Origin: an uncultured Prevotellaceae bacterium
Lineage (GTDB): Bacteria; Bacteroidota; Bacteroidia; Bacteroidales; Bacteroidaceae
Assembly: GCA_900318685.1 (NCBI GenBank)
Contig: ONLL01000014.1
Coordinates: 42,728-106,727 of the forward strand
Length of the DNA: 64,000 nt
Direction: 5' to 3'
Below, piece after piece: positions 26,393 through 33,342 of this stretch. Each line of letters begins with the position of its first letter. Within the stretch, counting starts at the first letter, position 1. Position numbers and translations under genes: made by a program. The notes under the pieces were generated by a model. The model was given only the letters and a program-made list of their open reading frames with translations. It did not search any database and was not told the origin of the DNA.

Positions 26393-27096
26393 AGATCAGT
26401 CGTGCCGGCGGTATCGGCCGTGTCGCCTGTGTCTGACTTGTCTGCCTGTCCTGGCAGGTACTTCTTCAGAGCGCGCTCCACACCGTTCTTCCAGGTGTTG
26501 ATGCTCTCGTCCTTCAACTGCAGCGATGCCACGAGTCGTATGACGTGCTCGATGGGCATGCGGTAGCGCAGCACGCCTGAGATGAGCTTGGCGTAGTTCC
26601 AGTATTCGGGGTTGAACTTCTCAGAAAGCCCCTCGACGGTAATCTTATAGCCTCGAGTGTTCTCGAACTGGAAGTCGTAGCGCTTCGAGCCGTCGGCAGC
26701 CACCTGCTTGATGATTTTTCCCTTGCTCACCGACTTGGGCAGCATGATGCCTTCCTCGTCGTCCTGCAGACCAGTGAAGATCTCGTAGGGATAGCCATCC
26801 AGCAGACCTACCAGTGCCACCCATTTCTCGCGATTGTTCTGGAAGCGTACCACGTCGCATTCCAGCACTTGCGGGCGCACCTCAGTCACCTGAGGACGGG
26901 TGCTCTGCATCAGTGGTGTATCGGGCTCCAGCTTATGCAAGTGGCTCAGCAGTCGGCTCGTCTGCTCAGCTGTGACGGCATCACTGGCATCCTTGTCCAT
27001 TGCAACTAGCTTTTCCACGAGTTGCTGCTCGCCGCCATAGCAGGCCATCCATGCCTGCAGCGCCTCTTCGTTGGTATTGTTCGTCTGTTTTTCCAT
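26389..27096 (-). CDS. stand-alone C-terminal domain of adenosylcobalamin-type ribonucleotide reductase
   Basis: Residues about 75-215 (RPQVLECDVVRFQNNREKWV, LLDGYPYEIFTGLQDDEEGI, RYDFQFENTRGYKITVEGLS, YAKLISGVLRYRMPIEHVIR, ESINTWKNGVERALKKYLPG) match the C-terminal region of Bacteroidetes B12-dependent (NrdJ-type) ribonucleoside-diphosphate reductases as I recall it. The catalytic barrel with its cysteine triad is absent, and the 235-aa protein begins with an unrelated Gln/Glu-rich segment and ends in an Asp/Thr-rich tail. It is not a 5' truncation: it has a promoter at 27116-27146 and a plausible start. It may bind a partner RNR or act as a regulator. folB overlaps it by 4 nt. Confidence 0.6.
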   Translation of the reverse strand: MEKQTNNTNEEALQAWMACYGGEQQLVEKLVAMDKDASDAVTAEQTSRLLSHLHKLEPDTPLMQSTRPQVTEVRPQVLECDVVRFQNNREKWVALVGLLDGYPYEIFTGLQDDEEGIMLPKSVSKGKIIKQVAADGSKRYDFQFENTRGYKITVEGLSEKFNPEYWNYAKLISGVLRYRMPIEHVIRLVASLQLKDESINTWKNGVERALKKYLPGQADKSDTGDTADTAGTTDL

Positions 27097-27115
27097 CTTG
27101 TCACTATTTATGGTG

Positions 27116-27146
27116 CAAAGGTAGTGTAAATTGAGCGAAAAACAAA
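27116..27146 (-). promoter_or_regulatory. promoter of the RNR-tail/folB/amidase/MCE gene run
   Basis: On the minus strand TTTG (27146-27143) and TACCTTTG (27123-27116) are 19 bp apart, a perfect consensus. The start codon is 20 nt downstream. The genes behind it are tightly packed (overlaps or gaps of 16 nt or less). Confidence 0.8.
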
Positions 27147-27287
27147 GAAAAATCCCATTTTTCTTTGATTTTTCCTAGATGCAGCCTACCTTCGGCCGCA
27201 TGTTGGCACGAAGTCCCCTTTTTGTATAAAACGGGTTGAATGTGGGCTGTTTTCCGTATTCTTCTGGCTCACGAGCTACCCGTTAGT

Positions 27288-27573
27288 ATAAGACTTTGGT
27301 AATGAAAGGCTATGACTTGATAAAGTAAAACAAGTTGTTTTACCTTCGAAAGTGGCTGACTTTGGTAACCAAAACCTATGACTTTGAAAGGTAAAACAAG
27401 TTGTTTTACTTTAACGGGAGGCTTACTTTGATGCTCAAAGTGCCAATGCGGCATCTGCAAGGTGGGCTATGAAGATGCTGAAGATGGGCTGCGAAGATGC
27501 TGAAGATGGGCTATGAGGGCACTGAAGATGGGCTTTGGAGACACTGAAGATGAGGTGTGAGGGCGCTGAAGAT
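27288..27573. repeat. 22-bp periodic array C, thirteen units of two sequence families
   Basis: The region divides into exactly thirteen 22-bp units. Units 1-7 (27288-27441) form a 66-bp higher-order pattern (units with core GACTTTGGTAA, CTATGACTT and AAGTTGTTTTAC), giving perfect dyads such as AGTAAAACAAGTTGTTTTAC. One bridging unit (27442-27463) is followed by five units (27464-27573) with the core GGGCT..GA...CTGAAGAT. Both families keep the same 22-bp phase. The array occupies half of the 580-bp gap between two divergent genes; the rest (27150-27287) shows nothing recognisable, and the M6 gene promoter is at 27642. Confidence 0.9.
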
Positions 27574-27641
27574 GAGGTGCCTTAATGACCGCCTGTAGCG
27601 AAAAAATAGGGGAGAAAGGCATGAGAATGGATTTTTTTTCG

Positions 27642-27649
27642 TAATTTTG
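27642..27649 (+). promoter_or_regulatory. -7 promoter element of the M6 protease gene
   Basis: TAATTTTG followed by CACC, 29 nt before the start codon, in the usual position. No clear -33 TTTG at 19-21 bp. Confidence 0.6.
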
Positions 27650-27678
27650 CACCCAATTTCACGCTTACGTAATAGATA

Positions 27679-29808
27679 ATGAAGAGAATACTGACAACCT
27701 TGTCGCTGGCCCTGCTCACCCTGGGCGCGCTTGCGATACCTGCCAAGAAAGGAATCTGGCAGACATTACCCCTGAACGGAACAATGGTGAAGGCCCAGCT
27801 GATGGGCGACGAGCACATGCGCTACTGGCAGACGGAAGACGGCAGACAGTTGAGCGAGATTGACGGCACCTTCGCCTTGGCCGATATGACTCAGTTGCGC
27901 AGAATGGCCCAGGCTCGTCATAAGAAGGCTGCCAGCAGCCGTCAGCGTCGTGTCAGGCACAATGCCATCGGCGACTTCATGCATTATTCCGGCAAGAAGA
28001 AGGGCCTGATCATCCTCGTCGAGTTCTCCGATACGCACTTCCTGCCTGCCAACGACTCGCTGCTCTATACCCGCATCTGCAATGAAGAGGGTTTCAGTCA
28101 GGGACGTTTCCGTGGTTCTGTCTATGACTATTTCAAGGCGCAGTCGTATGGCGAGTTTGAACTGACGTTCGACGTGATGGGACCTGTGCAGATGCCCAAT
28201 GGCTTTAAATACTACGGAGAGGACTCTGGGCCAGACAACTTTGATATCCGTCCGGGTGAGATGGTGGCTGCTGCCTGTCAGGCTGTCGACAGCCTGGTGG
28301 ACTTCCACAACTATGACTGGGACGGCGATGGCGTGGTCGATCAGGTAATGTGCATCTATGCCGGCTATGGCCAGGCCGACGGTGGTGCCTCAGCCACCAT
28401 TTGGCCTCATGAATGGGAGCTGTCGGAAAGTGACTATGGTCAGGTACTGGAGCTGGACGAGGTGAAGATCGATACCTATGCCGTAGCCAATGAGCGCTCG
28501 TACAGTGGTATCGAGGGCATCGGCACCATCTGCCACGAGTTCTCGCATTGCCTGGGTCTGCCTGACATGTACGACGTCCAGTATGGGGGTAACTTCGGTA
28601 TGGGTGAATGGTCGCTCATGGACAGTGGTTCGTACAATGGTGACAGCTTCTGTCCTGCAGGCTTCTCCAGTTTCGACAAGCTCACCTGCGGATGGGTCAT
28701 CCCCATGACGCTGGATCACAATCAGACGGTGGAGGCTATGCAACCCCTGGAGGATGCTCCCGAGGTATACATCATTCGCAACAATAACTGGGAAGACGAG
28801 TATTACCTGCTGGAGAACCGTCAGCAGAAAGGATGGGATGCCGAACTGCCCGGCAACGGACTGCTCATCCTGCACGTAGACTACGACCGCACCATCTGGG
28901 AGAGCAACCTGGTGAACACCAAGAGCGCAGGAACCGATGGTCTCCCTGTCAATGACCACCAGCGCTGTACCATCTTCCACGCCAGTAACGTCAGCAGTGG
29001 CTATGGCTATCATGGCTCCCGCGATCCCTATCCTTATCTGGATAAAGACTCGCTGACCAACACATCGTTGCCTGCTGCAAAGCTCTACAATGTGAACAAG
29101 GAAGGACACAAGCAGATGGACAAAGGCATCCTCGACATCACTCGCAATCAAGATGGCACCATGTCGTTCCGCTTCAGGAATACAGCAACAGAGGAGTACA
29201 TCCCCTCAGGAACACTGCTTCGTGAGACTTTCAGCAATTGCAACGGCACCGGCGGCAACGATAACGTGTGGTCTACCAGTATCGCCAGTAGTATCTTCTC
29301 TCCTGATCTTGAAGGATGGGATGTGGTGAAGGCATACGGCGGATGGCAGTGTGCACGCTTTGGCAATGCCAGCACAGCTGGAGAAGCCACCACGCCTGCC
29401 TTTGAGACTGAGACGGGCGAGGCACTGCTCTCGTTCAAGGCTGCCGGTTGGAACAATGATGGCGTCGACCTGACACTGAGCATCGAAGGTGAGGGTAGGG
29501 TGAAGCCCTCAGTAGTCACTATGGATCCCTTTGCTTGGAATGAATACTCAGTCCGTGTCTATGGCAAGGGGCCGCTGCGTGTGACGTTTGCACCTGAGAA
29601 GCGCTTCCTGCTCGATAGCGTCGTCGTTGTCCAGATAGACGCAGACTCCACCGATGCCGTCAGGCAGCTGCCTTCATCTATCGACATGCAGGAGGGCTAC
29701 TATACTCTTGACGGCCGTTACGTGGGCTCCTCCCAGAGACAGTTGCCACGAGGTCTGTATATCCTCTATACCAACGAAGACCGCAAGGGACGTAAAATCG
29801 TGAAGTAA
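27679..29808 (+). CDS. M6-family (immune inhibitor A-like) secreted metalloprotease
   Basis: The 709-aa protein has a signal peptide (ending around LGALA) and a propeptide-like N terminus that includes MGDEHMRYWQTEDGRQL. The catalytic zinc motif HEFSHCLGLPD puts zinc ligands at His286 and His290, the base at Glu287 and the third ligand Asp296, as in M6 peptidases; GMGEWSLMDSG follows. The C-terminal third is a beta-sandwich, and the end (YYTLDGRYVG...GLYILYTN) is a variant of the secretion tail on other proteins here. Secreted by type 9-like export or surface exposed is likely. It is followed 12 nt later by a nitroreductase gene. Confidence 0.9.
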   Translation: MKRILTTLSLALLTLGALAIPAKKGIWQTLPLNGTMVKAQLMGDEHMRYWQTEDGRQLSEIDGTFALADMTQLRRMAQARHKKAASSRQRRVRHNAIGDFMHYSGKKKGLIILVEFSDTHFLPANDSLLYTRICNEEGFSQGRFRGSVYDYFKAQSYGEFELTFDVMGPVQMPNGFKYYGEDSGPDNFDIRPGEMVAAACQAVDSLVDFHNYDWDGDGVVDQVMCIYAGYGQADGGASATIWPHEWELSESDYGQVLELDEVKIDTYAVANERSYSGIEGIGTICHEFSHCLGLPDMYDVQYGGNFGMGEWSLMDSGSYNGDSFCPAGFSSFDKLTCGWVIPMTLDHNQTVEAMQPLEDAPEVYIIRNNNWEDEYYLLENRQQKGWDAELPGNGLLILHVDYDRTIWESNLVNTKSAGTDGLPVNDHQRCTIFHASNVSSGYGYHGSRDPYPYLDKDSLTNTSLPAAKLYNVNKEGHKQMDKGILDITRNQDGTMSFRFRNTATEEYIPSGTLLRETFSNCNGTGGNDNVWSTSIASSIFSPDLEGWDVVKAYGGWQCARFGNASTAGEATTPAFETETGEALLSFKAAGWNNDGVDLTLSIEGEGRVKPSVVTMDPFAWNEYSVRVYGKGPLRVTFAPEKRFLLDSVVVVQIDADSTDAVRQLPSSIDMQEGYYTLDGRYVGSSQRQLPRGLYILYTNEDRKGRKIVK

Positions 29809-29820
29809 ACACTTAGCAGT

Positions 29821-30558
29821 ATGAAGAATCTTCTCACACGTCGCACCATCCGCCAATATAGCGACAAGCCCGTTGACGATGAACTGCTCAATGGCCTGTT
29901 GGAGGCTGCCAGCCGCACACAGACAATGGGCAACCTGCAGCTGTACAGCGTGGTGGTCACCCGTTCACAAGAGCTGAAGCAACAGCTGGCACCCGCTCAC
30001 TTCAATCAGCCGATGGTCACTCAGGCTCCTGTGGTACTCACCATCTGTGCCGACTTCCGCCGCACCAGCCAGTGGACCCGTTGCCGTCAGGCAGAACCAG
30101 GCTATGACAACTTTCTCTCGTTCATCAATGCCGCCACCGATGCTCTGCTCTTCACGCAGACCCTCTGCTGCCTCATGGACGAGGAGGGACTGGGCTATTG
30201 CTATCTGGGCACTACCGTCTATCAGCCCCAGCGCATCATTGAAGTGCTGCAGCTGCCACGATTGGTCATGCCTGTCGCAACGTTGACTGTAGGATGGCCT
30301 GCCGAGCAGCCTTCGCTGTCTGACCGGTTGCCTCTGAAGGCCTTCGTTCATCAAGACACCTATCAGGACTATACTCCTGCTAGCATAGATGAATATTATG
30401 CATACAAAGAAAGCCTGCCTGAGAATCAGCATTTCGTGGCTGTCAATCAGAAGCAGACTTTAGCACAGGTATTCACTGATATCCGTTATACCAGGAAGGA
30501 CAATGAAGCCATGAGTGAAGGACTCATGGAGGCATTAAAACAGCAGGGCTTCATGTGA
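29821..30558 (+). CDS. nitroreductase-family flavoprotein
   Basis: The 245-aa protein starts KNLLTRRTIRQYSDKPVDDELLNGLLEAASRTQTMGN, the FMN-binding signature (RRxxR and the Ser/Thr residues), and has the YCYLGT segment typical of the dimeric NfsA/FRP-like group. Such enzymes use NAD(P)H and FMN to reduce nitro compounds, quinones or flavins. The real substrate is not known. It lies 12 nt behind the M6 protease gene, probably the same transcript, and ends in a strong terminator that includes its stop codon. Confidence 0.88.
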   Translation: MKNLLTRRTIRQYSDKPVDDELLNGLLEAASRTQTMGNLQLYSVVVTRSQELKQQLAPAHFNQPMVTQAPVVLTICADFRRTSQWTRCRQAEPGYDNFLSFINAATDALLFTQTLCCLMDEEGLGYCYLGTTVYQPQRIIEVLQLPRLVMPVATLTVGWPAEQPSLSDRLPLKAFVHQDTYQDYTPASIDEYYAYKESLPENQHFVAVNQKQTLAQVFTDIRYTRKDNEAMSEGLMEALKQQGFM

Positions 30559-30570
30559 AGCCCTGCTTTA
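30542..30570 (+). terminator. terminator hairpin overlapping the nitroreductase stop codon
   Basis: AGCAGGGCTTCA (30542-30553) and TGAAGCCCTGCT (30556-30567) form a perfect 12-bp stem over a 2-nt (practically 4-nt) loop, followed by TTTAT. The TGA stop codon (30556-30558) is in the stem. The same hairpin can serve the convergent gene ending at 30580. Confidence 0.7.
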
Positions 30571-30579
30571 TAAAATCGC

Positions 30580-32361
30580 TTATTTCTCTGCGCGCTCAAT
30601 CCATGCCAATGTGTCGCCTTTGCGCACCTTGGCACCTTGCTTGGCCTGAACGTCGACCAGCTTGCCACCGAGGGCAGCAGGAATGGGCACTATCTCACCC
30701 CACTTCTCCACCAGGTAGCAGAAGGTCTGACCTTCCTCATACTGCTGTCCGATGAACGGCTCGATGCAGGGAGCACACTCGCCGTCGCCGTTGAACTCGT
30801 AGAAGATCTGTCCGGCTGAGGGGCATACCAGGGCGTCGGCCTTTGCATGCTTGAAGGCTGCCAGCTCCTCGGGCTTCATCTTCGAGCCACCCAGCTTGGC
30901 GTCCTTTGCCTTCTGGATGTCGGCCAGCAGCTGCTTCTTGGCCTGTCCGCTCTTGAACGGGCGATACTGCTCGGGGTGCATAGCCAGCTCGAAAAGCTCC
31001 TCGTTGTCCTGGCCGTAGTCCCATCCGTTCTCGTCCATCTCCTTCTTGAAGCCTTCGAGCGCATTGGGCAGCAGCGTGTGAGGATCGACATCGGTAAACT
31101 CGCGACCCTGCTTCTTGGCCAGCTCGACGAACTCTGGGTCGATGGTGCCGGGCACCTTGCCGCTCTTGCCGAGGATCATGCCCCAGATGGCATCGTCCAT
31201 CATCACATAGCGGCCCTTGCCCTGTTCCATCGTGAGCAGGTTCATCAGTGCGATGTTCTTCGTATACTGCGAGAACGGGGTGACCAGTGGGGGATAGCCC
31301 ACACGCGGCCATACATACTCTACCTCGTTGAAGAGCTTCACCAGCATGTCGTCCATCGTCAGTGTCGGCTCGCCCTTCTTCTCACGCAGCTTGTTGATCA
31401 TGCTCTGGATGGGGCCCAGGTCGGCCATCATCGATCCCATCATGCCGCCAGGCAGTCCGCTGCCAAGCAGCAGGCTCGACATGTGCTTGTTGGCAGGATT
31501 GATGAAGTATCCCAGCCAGTCGTCGACAAACTCTTGCGTGAGCGTGCGCGCCTGCATGTATGCGTTCATATTTAAATCTGCAACCTCGAAGCCTTCGTTC
31601 TTCAGCATCGACTGTACGCTGATGATGTCGGGATGCACCTTTCCCCAGCTCAGCGGCTCAATGGCGGTGTCGATGATGTCGGCACCATTGTTGCATACCT
31701 CCAGGATGCTGGCCATCGAAAGGCCGGGGCCTGAGTGACCGTGATACTGGATGATGATATCGGGGTGCTTCGTCTTGATGCTCTTTGTCAGGGCACCGAG
31801 CAGTGCGGGCTGTCCGATACCAGCCATGTCCTTCAGGCAGATCTCCTCGGCACCAGCGGCAATCACCTCATCGGCGATGGCCGAGTAGTACTCAACGGTG
31901 TGAACAGGTGAGGTGGTGATGCACAGCGTGGCCTGTGGAATCATGCCGGCAGCCTTGGCCCACTTGATTGAGGGGATGATGTTGCGCGTGTCATTGAGTC
32001 CGCAGAAGATGCGGGGAATGTCCACGCCCTGAGCTTTCTTTACCTTATACATCAGCTCGCGCACGTCGTCGGGCACGGGATACATGCGCAGGGCATTGAG
32101 TCCGCGGTCGAGCATGTGAGTCTGGATGCCCACCTCATTGAAGGGTTTGCAGAATGCACGCACGGCCAGGTTGGGGTTCTCGCCTGCCATAAGGTTCACC
32201 TGTTCGAAGGCACCGCCATTGGTCTCCACACGGGCAAAGCATCCCATGTCGATGATTACAGGGGCAATGCGCTCCAACTGGTCCTTGCGCGGCTGGAACT
32301 TGCCGCTCGACTGCCACATGTCACGATAGACGAGGCTAAACTTGATTTTCTTCTTTCCCAT
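30580..32361 (-). CDS. oxaloacetate decarboxylase/pyruvate carboxylase alpha-type carboxyltransferase with noncanonical biotinyl domain
   Basis: The carboxyltransferase domain (residues 1-300) has the early RD metal-binding motif (SLVYRDMWQ), GAEEICLKDMAG with the active-site Lys, and the metal motif QYHGHSGPG. A conserved PYC/OADA domain follows (about 310-450). The last 75 residues look like a biotinyl/lipoyl hammerhead (PIPAALGGKLVDVQAKQGAKVRKGD), but where AMKM should be the sequence reads CYLVEKWGEI, so the usual biotinylated lysine context is missing. The 593-aa enzyme may decarboxylate oxaloacetate or transfer CO2 in succinate metabolism with a separate biotin carrier. It has its own promoter at 32397. 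Confidence 0.8.
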   Translation of the reverse strand: MGKKKIKFSLVYRDMWQSSGKFQPRKDQLERIAPVIIDMGCFARVETNGGAFEQVNLMAGENPNLAVRAFCKPFNEVGIQTHMLDRGLNALRMYPVPDDVRELMYKVKKAQGVDIPRIFCGLNDTRNIIPSIKWAKAAGMIPQATLCITTSPVHTVEYYSAIADEVIAAGAEEICLKDMAGIGQPALLGALTKSIKTKHPDIIIQYHGHSGPGLSMASILEVCNNGADIIDTAIEPLSWGKVHPDIISVQSMLKNEGFEVADLNMNAYMQARTLTQEFVDDWLGYFINPANKHMSSLLLGSGLPGGMMGSMMADLGPIQSMINKLREKKGEPTLTMDDMLVKLFNEVEYVWPRVGYPPLVTPFSQYTKNIALMNLLTMEQGKGRYVMMDDAIWGMILGKSGKVPGTIDPEFVELAKKQGREFTDVDPHTLLPNALEGFKKEMDENGWDYGQDNEELFELAMHPEQYRPFKSGQAKKQLLADIQKAKDAKLGGSKMKPEELAAFKHAKADALVCPSAGQIFYEFNGDGECAPCIEPFIGQQYEEGQTFCYLVEKWGEIVPIPAALGGKLVDVQAKQGAKVRKGDTLAWIERAEK

Positions 32362-32396
32362 AGTTTTAATTTTTGGTTATTGACGAATTTTGACTG

Positions 32397-32404
32397 CAAA
32401 GTTA
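32397..32404 (-). promoter_or_regulatory. -7 promoter element of the carboxyltransferase gene
   Basis: TAACTTTG on the minus strand followed by CAGTC, 35 nt before the start codon. -33 TTTG is not seen at the usual spacing. Confidence 0.6.
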
Positions 32405-32415
32405 ATCTTTTTTGG

Positions 32416-32450
32416 GGAGTTAGCAGTTTTAATGGAGTTAAAAGGAGTTA
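32416..32450. repeat. three spaced GGAGTTA heptamers
   Basis: GGAGTTA occurs at 32416, 32434 and 32444, in the intergenic region between two divergent genes. The same heptamer (or its complement TAACTCC) forms the runs at 4708, 4767 and 35037. Confidence 0.6.
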
Positions 32451-32478
32451 AAGGGCGACGGAACTCTATAAAAAACAT

Positions 32479-32486
32479 TATCTTTG
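32479..32486 (+). promoter_or_regulatory. -7 promoter element of the 246-aa lipoprotein gene
   Basis: TATCTTTG followed by CACC, 32 nt before the start codon at 32519. Confidence 0.6.
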
Positions 32487-32518
32487 CACCTTGAAACCCC
32501 GTTGAAGAATAGAAAAAG

Positions 32519-33259
32519 ATGAAACATTGCGCAATACTCGTGCTCATGGCTTTGTGTCTCACACTGGGATGCTCACGTCCTCAGAAGCGGTCGTTTGTGG
32601 TAGTCAACAAGGCGTTGGCTATGGGCGACTCCACCATCTACGGGCTGGTGTGCGACGGCAGCAACGACTCCATCGTCGTCTTCCTGCCCGATCCCTATGA
32701 CGGGTCCGACCCCGATACGCTCGATATCCTCGAGGCCTCCAGCCTCCATCAGGTGTTTGGCAACCTTCGCATTGGCGACAAGGTGGCACTGAAGCGAAAT
32801 GCTGCCGACAGCACCAAGGCCGACGTGGTCATTGTCACTCAGGACCTGATGGGGCAGTGGTGCTATAAAGTGAAGCCCGTGTTGCGCCGTCGGGCCGGCA
32901 TGAGCAGCTACGAGCACTTGCCTGACTCCGTGAAGCAGCTGCTCGAGGAAGAGCGTGAATTCGGCATCAACCTGAAGGTCGACAGTGTGGCTTTCAGTAT
33001 AGGTATGCGCCCTCGTGCTACTGTCGACGAAGAGAGCCCTGTGGAGTATCCTCCAGTAAAGCGTTATAGGAAGTGGTATATCAGCAATGGTCACCTGATG
33101 CTGATGCAGGCCAACACCGATTCGCTGGGCAATACCATTCCCGTGGCTGTTGATACTGTCGACCTGGTCAGGCTCGATCCCGACACGCTGGTACTCCGGT
33201 TCAGCGATGGCGAGCATAGCTACTACCGCAAGAAGGAGGAGGCCGAAAAGTCCTCCTGA
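32519..33259 (+). CDS. lipoprotein of unknown function
   Basis: The 246-aa protein has a signal peptide with lipobox TLGC (Cys18). An OB-like beta segment near residues 30-105 (FVVVNKALAMGDSTIYGLVCDG, DKVALKRN) is followed by a helix and a C-terminal beta region that ends in a charged tail. I do not recognise the family. It lies alone between divergent genes, with its own promoter, 83 nt before the sigma-54 regulator fusion. Confidence 0.65.
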   Translation: MKHCAILVLMALCLTLGCSRPQKRSFVVVNKALAMGDSTIYGLVCDGSNDSIVVFLPDPYDGSDPDTLDILEASSLHQVFGNLRIGDKVALKRNAADSTKADVVIVTQDLMGQWCYKVKPVLRRRAGMSSYEHLPDSVKQLLEEEREFGINLKVDSVAFSIGMRPRATVDEESPVEYPPVKRYRKWYISNGHLMLMQANTDSLGNTIPVAVDTVDLVRLDPDTLVLRFSDGEHSYYRKKEEAEKSS

Positions 33260-33325
33260 TGGTCGCCCATTGACTAAATTCAGTTAATTTTCTGCCAAAA
33301 TTGCAGCTGTTTCAGAAAAAATGCG

Positions 33326-33333
33326 TAATTTTG
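33326..33333 (+). promoter_or_regulatory. -7 promoter element of the sigma-54 activator/LptE gene
   Basis: TAATTTTG at 33326-33333, 9 nt before the ATG at 33343. The leader would be only a few nt, so the transcript may be almost leaderless. Confidence 0.5.
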
Positions 33334-33342
33334 TCAGCTGTT

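Noticed and set aside
8464-27573. CRISPR array in the 22-bp repeat regions
   Set aside because: Units are contiguous and degenerate, without unique spacers of constant length, and no cas gene is present.
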